Below are positions 44,425-53,145 of a stretch of DNA of 64,000 bases, piece after piece. The notes under the pieces are model-generated. The model ran no database searches, was not told where the DNA came from, and saw only the letters and a list, made by a program, of their open reading frames with translations. Position 1 is the first letter of the stretch; each line of letters begins with the position of its first letter. A program made the position numbers and the translations under genes. Where the stretch lies: assembly GCF_000316035.1 (NCBI RefSeq), contig NZ_ANHX01000059.1, positions 1-64,000 of the forward strand, read 5' to 3'. Origin of the DNA: Paenibacillus sp. PAMC 26794 (GTDB taxonomy: Bacteria > Bacillota > Bacilli > Paenibacillales > Paenibacillaceae).

Positions 44425-45468
44425 TTACCGATTTGTCTCCACCACAGATGTAGTTTCACTCTCTGCATCCGCATCCACGTTCAGACCTAGATCCAGTGCG
44501 CCACGGCTTTCGTTTGCGTAGCTGCTGTTCACATTACGCTCGCTGTCTTTCACGCTGTTGTTGCGTTCAGTTTGAGCTACTGTAGCACTCTCACCTTCCG
44601 CTTTCGCGTTCAGACCCAGATCCAGTGCACCGCGGCTTTCGTTTGCATAGCTGCTGTTCACGGTACGCTCGCTGTCTTTCACGCTGTTATTGCGCTCGGA
44701 TTGAGCCATCGTTGCACTCTCTCCTTCTGCTTTTGCGTTCAGACCCAGATCCAGTGCTCCACGACTTTCACTCGCATAGCTACTGTTAGTGTTACGCTCG
44801 CCGTCTTTCACGCTGTTGTTGCGCTCGGATTGAGCCATCGTTGCACTCTCTCCTTCGGCTTTCGCGTTCAGACCCAGATCCAGTACGTCACGGCTTTCAC
44901 TCGCATAGCTACTGTTCGTGTTACGCTCGCTGTCTTTCACGCTGTTGTTGCGTTCGGATTGAGCCATTGTTGCACTCTCTCCTTCTGCTTTTGCGTTCAG
45001 ACCGAGATCCAGTGCTCCACGACTTTCACTCGCATAGCTGCTGTTTACGTTCCGATCCTCGCCGCCTCGTGAATAGTCGCTCATCGTTGTACCTTCTCCC
45101 GACACATTGGCATTCAGGCCAAGGCCCAGCTTGCCAGAACTGCTACGCTCAACTGTGTGGTCGGAAGAACGATCATTGTAACGGTTCATACTCTCGGAAG
45201 ATAAGCCGGCATTAAGGCCAAGATCCAAATTCAATGCTCCAGTTGCACTGGATGAACCTCCGTAGCTACCATTGTTTCCGTAACCAGTGTCACGGTGTCC
45301 TGACAGAAGAGATCCCAGCTCCAGGCGCAAACCTGCATTCAGATCCAGATTGCCACTGCTGTTATTGCTATAGCTATCTGCGTAAGTTGCCTGCGAAGCT
45401 CCCAGCAATCCAGCCACCAACGTACCCGACAATACCAACAATTTTACCCAACGATTCACTTTTTTCAT
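44425..45468 (-). CDS. Secreted tandem-repeat protein, unknown
   Basis: A 347-residue protein beginning with a signal peptide (MKKVNRWVKLLVLSGT..., cleavage near TYA-DS). The mature part consists of short repeats around an LDLGLNA core: three divergent copies, then almost five nearly identical 43-residue units, each containing RGALDLGLNAKAEGESATM, QSERNNSVKDSER and ending SSYA. There is no LPxTG motif, S-layer domain or terminal membrane helix. The alternating pattern of hydrophobic residues suggests beta structure or a fibre. The ATG at 45468 follows GAAGGAG; an upstream in-frame GTG is too close to it. The second repeat protein is 49 bp upstream on the same strand. Confidence 0.8.
   Translation of the reverse strand: MKKVNRWVKLLVLSGTLVAGLLGASQATYADSYSNNSSGNLDLNAGLRLELGSLLSGHRDTGYGNNGSYGGSSSATGALNLDLGLNAGLSSESMNRYNDRSSDHTVERSSSGKLGLGLNANVSGEGTTMSDYSRGGEDRNVNSSYASESRGALDLGLNAKAEGESATMAQSERNNSVKDSERNTNSSYASESRDVLDLGLNAKAEGESATMAQSERNNSVKDGERNTNSSYASESRGALDLGLNAKAEGESATMAQSERNNSVKDSERTVNSSYANESRGALDLGLNAKAEGESATVAQTERNNSVKDSERNVNSSYANESRGALDLGLNVDADAESETTSVVETNR
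44428..45039 (-). repeat. 129-bp coding tandem repeat, four full copies plus one partial
   Basis: Units begin near 45039, 44910, 44781 and 44652, with a partial fifth at 44523-44428. They are near-identical in DNA, with few changes, so copy number probably changes by slippage or unequal recombination. Each unit encodes 43 residues in frame. Confidence 0.85.
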
Positions 45469-45517
45469 GATTATATACACTCCTTCTCAATTTTGGTTGA
45501 ATTAACACCATTGTTGC

Positions 45518-46867
45518 CTAAGAGAAAGAGGTATATTGCGGCGGTCGCCCAGGCGGTGCCTGTGACCATTGACTGAACCCATCGAGCCGTTCCATTCGGA
45601 AGGAAAAATCGTGATCTGGCGTAACCAGACCCGTTGTTGCTCCCGGAAGTGCAGCGGCTGGAGCGGTTGCTCCGCCTCCAGTTACACCGGACGAACCAGA
45701 GCTTGTCCCGGCGGAAGCATTAGCTGCTCCGGGAGAAGTTACTGCAACAGACCAACTTGCTGGTCGTTCTGTGCGAGGCTGCAATGGAGATGTTGCATCA
45801 GCATCATCTTGTTTCAGATCGGCTTCCTGGTTACTCTGCACTTGTTCAGTGACAGATGGTTCAGCAGATGGCTGCTCTACGAGGAATAACTCGTTGTCTG
45901 GCAAACCTGAACTAACATCGGAATCCTGCGTCAGATCGGTTCCTTCCACAGGCAATGCCTGCGGAACAACAGGTTGCTCTGGACGTACTTCTGATTCCGG
46001 GGTGACTTCAATCACTTTGCCCGTAACCTGTACTGCGTCCTGTCCTTCCTCGTTGTTCTGAGATGAAACAGGATCTGCGAGTGCACTCGTATTGGAAGTT
46101 TCACCATTCGGTGTTTTGACGAGCGTCGGCTTTTCCGGAGTGACTACAGGCGGTTCCGGCTTCACACTTGGAATCTCCACCTTTTCCTGATCAGGATTGA
46201 GTTCAGCGGATACGTCTACAACTGGAACTTCTGCTTTCACAGATGGCAGCTGGACATTTCCCTTACTCAGATCCACACGGGATGAGGAGATATTGACCGA
46301 AGTAACTTCAGGTACATCCACCTTCACGGAAGGCAATTCAACCTTGCCCTGCCGAAGGTCTGTTTTCACAGCAGACGTCTCTGCCTTGATCACCTCGGGT
46401 ACCTCTGCGGTAACGCCAGGCAAGGAAGCTGTACCTTCGTTGAGGTTCACCTGACTGCTTGATACATCGGCTTTGATCACCGGTGTATCCGCCTGTACAG
46501 ACGGCAGTTCGACGGTTCCCTTCTTCGCATCAATCCCAATCTCTGATGTTCCGGCCGATCCAAGCGGTGTATCTACTTTCAGCTCAGATACACTCAGCTT
46601 ACCTGTGGATTCATTCGCTTTGATCGATGGAACTTCAACATCCAGCAGTGGTGTGGATACCGATACTGACGGAGTCAGATTCAACCCGCCATCCGAATCG
46701 CGCGAAAACAGATTTAGCGACAATCCACTGGTCGGTTTTTCAGAAGATACCTGAGCATCATCCGCGTATACATGTGACGATCCAACTCCGAGAAGCAAAG
46801 TCCCGGCAAGTATAGCCAGTGGTATGCTTCCAAGACGCACAATCGATTTTGGTAACTTTACATTCAA
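45518..46867 (-). CDS. Secreted repeat protein with LPSV-type repeats, unknown
   Basis: A 449-residue protein with a signal peptide (about 1-35, cleavage near VYA-DD). Residues about 85-235 hold four to five degenerate repeats of 28-29 residues (for example VELPSVKVDVPEV then SSRVDLSKG). A Pro/Val-rich middle, an acidic Ser/Asp part and an Ala/Gly/Ser-rich tail (SAGTSSGSSGVTGGGAT) follow, ending in a short charged C-terminus with no anchor. The likely start is TTG 46867 with GGGGGTG upstream. It lies 49 bp before the tandem-repeat gene and should be the first gene of that operon. No family is recognised. Confidence 0.75.
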   Translation of the reverse strand: MNVKLPKSIVRLGSIPLAILAGTLLLGVGSSHVYADDAQVSSEKPTSGLSLNLFSRDSDGGLNLTPSVSVSTPLLDVEVPSIKANESTGKLSVSELKVDTPLGSAGTSEIGIDAKKGTVELPSVQADTPVIKADVSSSQVNLNEGTASLPGVTAEVPEVIKAETSAVKTDLRQGKVELPSVKVDVPEVTSVNISSSRVDLSKGNVQLPSVKAEVPVVDVSAELNPDQEKVEIPSVKPEPPVVTPEKPTLVKTPNGETSNTSALADPVSSQNNEEGQDAVQVTGKVIEVTPESEVRPEQPVVPQALPVEGTDLTQDSDVSSGLPDNELFLVEQPSAEPSVTEQVQSNQEADLKQDDADATSPLQPRTERPASWSVAVTSPGAANASAGTSSGSSGVTGGGATAPAAALPGATTGLVTPDHDFSFRMERLDGFSQWSQAPPGRPPQYTSFS

Positions 46868-47074
46868 GTTGCTTCACCCCCTTTCCGCTAATGCGTTGGT
46901 GGGACAAGGCATATGAGTTTTCCCCTAGGAATAATTAGAATACAGGGATTTATGCCTGTTCCTCATTAAATGTGAAGGCGTTTACTCAAACGCTTTTTAA
47001 TCAAAACCTTAAAATTTGAAGTACATTCGAATCTTCATTTTAACTGTTCTAACCTTAGAAGATCCGGCCTGTTT

Positions 47075-48406
47075 TCAGTCGCCTGCAATCATTGTCTTGG
47101 CTGTAAGGGAGCCATTCCGATCGGCTTTTTCCCCGCTACGTTTCATCAAATAAATCAACCCAAGCAGGGTCAGCAAAATGCCTGAACAGACAAAAGCCGG
47201 CACTACACCAAAAGAGGTGACCATGAATCCGCCTACCACCGGGCCCATAATATTACTGGCTGTCATCACGCTACCTACCGTTCCAAACACCCTGCCTGTC
47301 ATCGCCTCAGGTGTCTGTTCCTGCAACAGGATCTGAAAGGGTACAATCGCAAACCCTATTCCGACACCTGCCAGGGCAAAGACGGATATAAGCAGCAGGT
47401 GCGCACTAAGTCCGGCAGACGGCCAGACCACGACAATGATTCCGGCTCCGCCGATAACCAGACCCATGAGTATGGTACCCAGACCCATTTTCAAAACATG
47501 CCCTGCATGCTTCCACTTCCGCACACTCATCGCTGCAATTAAAGTACCTACGCCACTTGCTGCCACGCACCATCCCAGCAGATCACTTGAAATTCCGGGA
47601 AGTTGTCTGAATAACACCACAGTCTGTGAATCAGCAAATTGCAGAAAAAGTATGGCTGAAGCAAGCAAAATCAGAGACGTTCCTACATAAGGGAGAGATG
47701 CGAGCATGCGGATGCCCTCCTGTGTTTCCTTCCAAAAAGAATCTTTTTGGCGGTTGCGAACACCCCCAGCTGTCTCTTCTTCTACTTCTGTTACGTTATG
47801 AATTGCAGATTGGATCACCCGAGTTCCAGGAATCCACAATAAAATGATGCCGGAGATCAGAAAAGACGCTGAATCCAGAACAAAACACCAGGTGATGCCA
47901 AAAGCGGCTACCAGCAGTCCACCAAGCGCTGGACCAATAATTTTGGACATCTGTTCGATCACCGAACTGATGGATACAGCTTGCGCAAGCTGTTCGCGAG
48001 GTACAATTTCCTTCAGCTTTCCGTTTTTGGCCGGAGAGAACATGACATCGAACAGGGATTTGAGGACAAGCAGTATGTAGATGTGCCAGATCTGGTCAGC
48101 AAAAATTAACGCACCCACGATGATAATCCGTGCACCATCAGCTACAATCATCAGCCATTTTCGGTTCAGGCGATCTGCAAGCGTGCCTGCGAATGGCCCT
48201 GTCAACAGAATGGGTAGTGCTGCGGAAAGTGTGACAAATGTAATCTCCCAAGGCGTTGCATTCCAGCGGATACCCACGAGGGTCAGGATTGCGAGCAGAT
48301 GTAGCCAATCACCCAGATTGGAAATGGCCTGTGCCACCATCAATGTTACAAAAGATCGGTTATTCTTCAGCGGTCGTTGTACCTCAAACGTTAACTCACT
48401 TGTCAT
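47075..48406 (-). CDS. MFS transporter (DHA3-type efflux)
   Basis: A 443-residue transporter with about 12 helices. The N-terminal helix and motif A region read VAQAISNLGDWLHLLAILTLVG and GPFAGTLADRLNRKWLMIVAD. Related DHA3 proteins export macrolides and other drugs (MefA-like). The divergent MarR gene at 48754 starts 347 bp away and is the obvious candidate regulator. The substrate is unknown. Confidence 0.85.
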   Translation of the reverse strand: MTSELTFEVQRPLKNNRSFVTLMVAQAISNLGDWLHLLAILTLVGIRWNATPWEITFVTLSAALPILLTGPFAGTLADRLNRKWLMIVADGARIIIVGALIFADQIWHIYILLVLKSLFDVMFSPAKNGKLKEIVPREQLAQAVSISSVIEQMSKIIGPALGGLLVAAFGITWCFVLDSASFLISGIILLWIPGTRVIQSAIHNVTEVEEETAGGVRNRQKDSFWKETQEGIRMLASLPYVGTSLILLASAILFLQFADSQTVVLFRQLPGISSDLLGWCVAASGVGTLIAAMSVRKWKHAGHVLKMGLGTILMGLVIGGAGIIVVVWPSAGLSAHLLLISVFALAGVGIGFAIVPFQILLQEQTPEAMTGRVFGTVGSVMTASNIMGPVVGGFMVTSFGVVPAFVCSGILLTLLGLIYLMKRSGEKADRNGSLTAKTMIAGD

Positions 48407-48656
48407 CCTTCTTCTCCTCCATTACCTTCCAATTCATAGTATGAACTCATTATATAGAGCAGCCCTTGACTCAACCTCCTGCCAGAGGCGGAGAAAAAGC
48501 GACATCTGAAGGATAATTTTTCAGCATGATGAATGATCAAATTTTAAATGCTAAAAATGCAAATCTTGTGACATATCGCATGTTTTTCGTAGAAATAGAA
48601 GTTTACAATTAAACCATGGCGACAACCTGAATCGTCAAACATAACTAACCAACTCA

Positions 48657-48726
48657 TATAAGTTGAAATACTCTTTTACATGAACAGCATAACGGAGAGG
48701 ACCCCTCTTCATCATTTCAACTTATA
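48657..48726. promoter_or_regulatory. Long-spaced 13-bp inverted repeat upstream of the marR gene
   Basis: TATAAGTTGAAAT (48657-48669) and ATTTCAACTTATA (48714-48726) are perfect inverted arms 44 bp apart. A GAGAGG/CCTCTC stem sits between them. They lie just upstream of the MarR start codon and could be paired operator half-sites or a leader stem-loop. Confidence 0.55.
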
Positions 48727-48753
48727 AAACTAATCTGAAAAGGCGGGATCAGC

Positions 48754-49215
48754 ATGCTGGAATTACAAGAAATCGGAACCGAACGTTCACTTCATCTGTA
48801 CCGCACCTTGGCCCAGACATTCAAGAGCGTGAATGAACACGCTGTATCCGGAAGCAAAGTGCATGGCTTCAACCCCACCGCATACGGGGTGCTCGAAGTG
48901 TTATATATGAAAGGAGCTCAGCCGATTCAACAGGTTGGCGCACAACTTCTGCTGCAAAGTGGCAATGTGACCTATGTGATTGATAAGCTGGAGCAAAAAG
49001 GATTGTTACACCGCAAACATTGTCCGCAAGACAGACGTATCATCTTTGTGGAACTGACCGAAGAAGGACAGCGCACCATGGATGACATCTATCCAGGCTA
49101 TGCGTTGAAGATTGATCGGGCTGTAAGTGGACTAAGTGAGGAAGACAAGGAATTGCTGTCCGAACTTTTGGGAAGGCTTGCACATTCTGCAGACCGTTTA
49201 TCAGCAAGCAGCTAG
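48754..49215 (+). CDS. MarR-family transcriptional regulator
   Basis: A 153-residue winged-helix regulator: FNPTAYGVLEVLYMKGAQPIQQVGAQLLLQSGNVTYVIDKLEQKG (recognition helix region), the beta wing KHCPQDRRIIFVELTEEG and a dimerisation helix at the end. No conserved redox Cys of the OhrR type is placed in the N-terminal helix; one Cys is present in the wing (HCPQD). It is divergent from the DHA3 efflux gene and convergent with the DHA2 efflux gene. It probably represses the former. Confidence 0.88.
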   Translation: MLELQEIGTERSLHLYRTLAQTFKSVNEHAVSGSKVHGFNPTAYGVLEVLYMKGAQPIQQVGAQLLLQSGNVTYVIDKLEQKGLLHRKHCPQDRRIIFVELTEEGQRTMDDIYPGYALKIDRAVSGLSEEDKELLSELLGRLAHSADRLSASS

Positions 49216-49291
49216 AGCGTCTTTTCAAACCTGCCGAAAACCGGAGCGTAACAGAATGTACTGGAGCAGATATGGAGCGGGAGCGCTAACG

Positions 49292-49489
49292 CTAACGAAC
49301 CTGTGACGTCTTACTCAGGGGTTTGAAGCGCTCGCAGCATTCTAAGGAATCTGACACACGCTATCTTTGAATAAACAGCCGTTTACAACGTGTTTTCCAG
49401 GTGATTTCGGGGAATAACGTGTCTCATGTTCCTTACAATTTAAAAAGAGGAGCAGAAGGTCAAATAAGACGTCCTCAGTTCCTTAGAAT
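49292..49489. repeat. Palindromic four-unit intergenic repeat, copy B
   Basis: Two direct units (CTAACGAACCTG at 49292 and CTAAGGAATCTG at 49342) and two inverted units (ending CATGTTCCTTACAA at 49413-49438 and CAGTTCCTTAGAATT at 49463-49489). Spacing, order and total length (about 198 bp) match copy A at 32731-32926 although single bases differ. It also lies between convergent genes. Confidence 0.65.
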
Positions 49490-49622
49490 TTCGTCTGGAT
49501 GATTGACTAGGATTAACCAGCCTGTACTTCAAAATGCTTTTGACCCAGACATCCCAAACATATCACTTGCCTGAGTTTGAAGATGTACTCTAGTCCACTG
49601 CACGTGTGCCATCAACAAAAAT

Positions 49623-49658
49623 AACCGGATTTGCCTGACATCGGCGAATCCGGTTTTT
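49623..49658. terminator. Bidirectional terminator
   Basis: A 13-bp stem (AACCGGATTTGCC/GGCGAATCCGGTT, one wobble) followed by T-runs, between convergent marR and MFS genes. Confidence 0.82.
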
Positions 49659-49689
49659 CATATGTTTTTTGTATATATATATCCACTTT

Positions 49690-51213
49690 TTACTTCGAGC
49701 CTTGTGGCTGCGGTGGAGCATCTGCATCTTCGGGTACAATTAAACGTTTGCGTAAAGCCAGCGTCGTTACCCACGACACCAATGCAATGACAAACATAAT
49801 CACAAACAGGGAATGCAAGCTTCCTTCCAGCACGTTACGCAGCAACGCCCATTTGTCATCAGATAGGGCTGCATCCGTATGTGGTGCGAGCAGTTCATTC
49901 AGATCACTCTCCGATATCCCAGCCTCCGCCAGATTCTGCTCACTCGATAACGTGGAGATCCGATAGTTCAACCAAGTACCAAAAGCCGCTGCACCAATCG
50001 TCTGTCCCAACGTACGCATGAACGTGTGCAGTGCCGTAGAGGAACCACGTTCCTTATACCCTACAGAAGACTGCGCAATAATGGTGAAGATCGTAAACGC
50101 AAAACCGAAACCGAGACCATAAATAAAGGTCAATATAAATAGCACAGCCTGCGGGGATGTCCCGCCGACCAGAAAGAGTCCACCCGATCCAATCGCAATT
50201 CCGGTTAACCCAATCAATGCGGTCATACGTGATCCAATTTTCATTAACAGGCGGCCTGCCATCACACTACCAATGAGCCAACCCACCGACATCGGCGCGA
50301 GCAGCAGCCCGGATTCAGTCGCATTTCCTCCCCGAACCCCCTGCACCCAGAGCGGCAAATAACTGGTCAGGCCGATCATCAAAGTACTGGTCAGGAGTCC
50401 GGCGATATTCGCCACACGGATGTCCCGAATTCGGAACAAATGTAGTGGAACCATAGGGGCCTGAGCTCTTTTTTCCACCACGAAAAATAAAATAATAAAC
50501 AGAGCGGCGACCACACTCAGCACAACAATCAACGGAGAACTCCAGGCATAATACTGCCCACCTGCCGACAGGACAAACAACAATGCGGTAATACCCACTG
50601 TGAAGGTCAGTGCACCGACATAATCAATTTTGGCTGTACGTGGAGAGATATCTTCCTTCAAATAACGGAATACAAACCACATCGCAAGCAAACCAAATGG
50701 CACATTAAAACCAAAGATCCACTGCCAGCCCAGATTGTCTACAAAATAACCGCCAAGCAGCGGCCCTGCCAGAGAGGAAATACCCCACACGGAGCTAATC
50801 CAGCCCTGGATTTTGCCACGTTCTTCAATGGCGTAGATGTCCCCGATAATCGTAAATGTAACAGGAACTACCGCCCCCGCACCAATCCCCTGAATAGCCC
50901 GGAAAATAATCAACTGCTCCATATTCTGCGACAGACAGCACAGGAGTGAACCCAGTAAAAATAAAGCACAGCCAATCAGAAATACAGGCTTTCGTCCATA
51001 CAAGTCACTGATTTTACCGAAAATGGGCGTACTCACTGCCATCGTCAACAGATATGCGGTGAAAATCCAGCTAAGCAGCTGTACACTCCCCAGTTCACTG
51101 ACAATGGTTGGTCCCGCCGGACCAATCACGGTGCCTTCAATCGCTGACAGAAATGTCGCGAGCAACAGCCCCGTCAAGATAAAACTGCGCTTCAAACCTC
51201 CAGTTGCATTCAC
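49690..51213 (-). CDS. MFS multidrug transporter, DHA2 (EmrB/QacA) type
   Basis: A 507-residue transporter with about 14 helices. Motifs are LLLATFLSAIEGTVIGPAGP, motif A GKISDLYGRKPVFLIG, RAIQGIGAGAVVPV and motif C GPLLGGYFVDNLGWQWIF. The proton-coupled DHA2 group exports lipophilic cations and drugs. GTG is the start with AAGGG nearby. It is followed upstream by a GNAT gene 29 bp away on the same strand, so the two may be cotranscribed. Confidence 0.88.
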   Translation of the reverse strand: MNATGGLKRSFILTGLLLATFLSAIEGTVIGPAGPTIVSELGSVQLLSWIFTAYLLTMAVSTPIFGKISDLYGRKPVFLIGCALFLLGSLLCCLSQNMEQLIIFRAIQGIGAGAVVPVTFTIIGDIYAIEERGKIQGWISSVWGISSLAGPLLGGYFVDNLGWQWIFGFNVPFGLLAMWFVFRYLKEDISPRTAKIDYVGALTFTVGITALLFVLSAGGQYYAWSSPLIVVLSVVAALFIILFFVVEKRAQAPMVPLHLFRIRDIRVANIAGLLTSTLMIGLTSYLPLWVQGVRGGNATESGLLLAPMSVGWLIGSVMAGRLLMKIGSRMTALIGLTGIAIGSGGLFLVGGTSPQAVLFILTFIYGLGFGFAFTIFTIIAQSSVGYKERGSSTALHTFMRTLGQTIGAAAFGTWLNYRISTLSSEQNLAEAGISESDLNELLAPHTDAALSDDKWALLRNVLEGSLHSLFVIMFVIALVSWVTTLALRKRLIVPEDADAPPQPQGSK

Positions 51214-51242
51214 ACAAACCCTTCTCTCTTCGTTTCTCTCTT

Positions 51243-51815
51243 TTATTTACCTTTCTTACGAAGGAACTCATCATACAACATGGAATACATCACCATATCC
51301 TTGTATCCGGTGGACGTATGCTGCACCTGTCGCAGCAGCCCTTCTCGCGTGAAGCCCCGGTTTGTCAGGAACTCGCCGGAAGCCAGATTACGCGGATCAA
51401 CCAGCGCTTCAATTCGATTAAGACCCATGGTCTCATACCCAAAGGGCAGCAATGCCGAGAAAGCCTCCGTCATATAACCGTGACGCCAATAATCACGTCC
51501 TAGCTCATAACCGATCTCACCCCGGAATGCGCCTTCAAGCTGCCATGTGTTAAAGCCACAGCTGCCGATGAGCCTGCCTGTTTCTTTGAGTTCAATCCCC
51601 CAGCGGATCGCATCCTCTTCTCCTGCCATTTGGTTGAGCAGTCCAATCATGTCTGCCGCTTCGCTTGTCCCAATCATGGGTGCAAGATTCATGTAACGGG
51701 TCACCTCGCGATCTGACCAGCATACGAACATCTGGGCCGCATCCCGGCGACGCATTTTACGCAGACGAAGCCGCGCAGTCTCCATTTCGGGAATTCTTCC
51801 TTTGCATTTATACAT
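51243..51815 (-). CDS. GNAT acetyltransferase (RimJ/RimL type)
   Basis: A 190-residue N-acetyltransferase of the ribosomal-protein or antibiotic-modifying subgroup: METARLRLRKMRRRDAAQMF, GIELKETGRLIGSCGFN, IGYELGRDYWRHGYMTEAFSAL (acetyl-CoA loop) and NLASGEFLTNRGFTREGLL. The start at 51815 has a GGAG eight to nine bases upstream. Being upstream of an efflux pump on the same strand, it could act on the same drug, but this is speculative. Confidence 0.83.
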   Translation of the reverse strand: MYKCKGRIPEMETARLRLRKMRRRDAAQMFVCWSDREVTRYMNLAPMIGTSEAADMIGLLNQMAGEEDAIRWGIELKETGRLIGSCGFNTWQLEGAFRGEIGYELGRDYWRHGYMTEAFSALLPFGYETMGLNRIEALVDPRNLASGEFLTNRGFTREGLLRQVQHTSTGYKDMVMYSMLYDEFLRKKGK

Positions 51816-52014
51816 ATAAAGACACTCCGATCCGATCTATCTCCGCAGACCATAATATTCACTAGTCATCTAATCATAACCTGCGCCGAATGGCAACTAT
51901 TCAGTCATGGACACACGTCAAAAAACCGGGCCAATTTCGCTCCCGGTCTTGTTGTACGTATGGATCCATTCAAGTTTGAGTGAATTACGGAATCATGGCT
52001 TGTCCAAATGAATT

Positions 52015-52311
52015 TTAAGCTTTGGACGTTTTCTTGCCCTTCCCCAGTAATTCATCGCTAACCCGGCCAAACACAGCCGTGATTTCCTTGAATTCTTCAA
52101 TGCCAGTCCCGGTTAGGCTCCATTGATCCCCGTGGGCGGTCAGGAAGTTCTCCTGTGTCAGGTGTTCAAGCTCCTGCTTGATCTCCCGCTCTCCAACGCG
52201 ATATCCCCGTTCTTCCAATAGAGGCAGTGCCTCGCTAACGTTCAAATCCTGATTTTGCGCGATATATAGTAGATGAATCCGTACAAAAAGATTCTGTACC
52301 TCTGCATGCAT
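52015..52311 (-). CDS. Small winged-helix-like protein, unknown
   Basis: A 98-residue soluble protein behind an excellent GGAAGGAGC site. Its helical pattern (FVRIHLLYIAQNQDLNVSEALPLL, EREIKQELEHLTQENFLTAHG, WSLTGTGIEEFKEITAVF) looks like a winged-helix fold, and LTGTGIEEF resembles the wing of PadR/MarR-type proteins. It has no clear partner gene and may be a DNA-binding protein without an effector domain. No family is confirmed. Confidence 0.62.
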   Translation of the reverse strand: MHAEVQNLFVRIHLLYIAQNQDLNVSEALPLLEERGYRVGEREIKQELEHLTQENFLTAHGDQWSLTGTGIEEFKEITAVFGRVSDELLGKGKKTSKA

Positions 52312-52496
52312 AAGCCAAGCTCCTTCCCGGGTTATAGCCCTCCGTGGTTGCTAAGTAATTACCCCACCCAAGAAGCTGAGAAACAGGAGGATTCTTCAGG
52401 TATTCCCTTCCCTTTCCGAAATCCTCCGCTTGACTAACCGCATCCTCTGCACTATCTTGAAAATAAGTACCATTTTGCTCGGGAGGGTGATTTACC

Positions 52497-52994
52497 ATGT
52501 TTCAAGCTGTTTCCTATGAAGGAACACGAAGTGAGCAGCACACCGCCGTCCTGGGACAGTTAAGTGCTCTGATCCGCGATGAACCTAGTGCGATTGCCAA
52601 TCTGGCGAACGCTGCTGCGCTGCTCAATGTATTTATGACCGATACCACTTGGGTCGGCTTCTATCTGTATGATGGAAAAGAACTGGTCCTCGGGCCATTC
52701 CAAGGACTGCCTGCCTGTATCCGAATTCCACTGGGACGTGGTGTATGCGGCACTTCTGCTGCGGAAAAACGTACCCTGGTCGTTGATGATGTTCATGCCT
52801 TCCCAGGCCACATTGCCTGTGATGCAGCATCCAACAGTGAGATTGTCGTGCCGATTATTAAAAACGGCGAACTGTACGGGGTGCTGGATATCGACAGCCC
52901 GATCAAAAACCGTTTTGACGACGAAGACCGCGTCTTCCTGGAGAAAGCCGTAAGCCTGCTCACAGAGCAGTTGGAGGCAACCATACCCCTTTAG
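52497..52994 (+). CDS. msrC: GAF-domain free methionine-(R)-sulfoxide reductase (fRMsr)
   Basis: A 165-residue GAF enzyme that reduces free methionine R-sulfoxide. The three family cysteines are present: CIRIPLGRGVCGTSA and HIACDAASNSEIVVPI, in the spacing of fRMsr. Other family markers are TDTTWVGFYLYDGKELVLGPFQG and YGVLDIDSPIKNRFDDED. GGGAGGGTGA precedes the ATG. A strong terminator follows. Confidence 0.9.
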   Translation: MFQAVSYEGTRSEQHTAVLGQLSALIRDEPSAIANLANAAALLNVFMTDTTWVGFYLYDGKELVLGPFQGLPACIRIPLGRGVCGTSAAEKRTLVVDDVHAFPGHIACDAASNSEIVVPIIKNGELYGVLDIDSPIKNRFDDEDRVFLEKAVSLLTEQLEATIPL

Positions 52995-53050
52995 GAAATG
53001 ATGAATAAGGTGATCGGAGTCTCATCACACACGATGATGAAGAACCCGTA

Positions 53051-53095
53051 ATAACAAAGAGCGCAGTCCTCTCAGAGGTTTGCGCTCTTTGTTAT
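53051..53095. terminator. Bidirectional terminator
   Basis: A perfect 15-bp stem (ATAACAAAGAGCGCA/TGCGCTCTTTGTTAT) between the reductase gene and the convergent regulator gene. Confidence 0.88.
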
Positions 53096-53145
53096 CCATT
53101 ATGATTCACACCCATGTTCTTGCTCGCCCATGTTACTTTATGCAT

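Noticed and set aside
44428-45039. Possible CRISPR array
   Set aside because: The repeat period is 129 bp without variable spacers, and every unit is in frame within a signal-peptide protein.
46974-47000. Hairpin between the MFS gene and the repeat-protein operon as a terminator
   Set aside because: Its T-run is on the plus strand, where no gene ends; on the minus strand, where the neighbours lie, it lacks a T-run.
52235-52498. 87-codon leftward frame overlapping the start of the 98-aa gene and opposite the msrC start codon
   Set aside because: No SD at its ATG, it overlaps a well-supported gene for 77 bp, and its start coincides with a divergent gene's start codon. It is kept as a low-interest note only.
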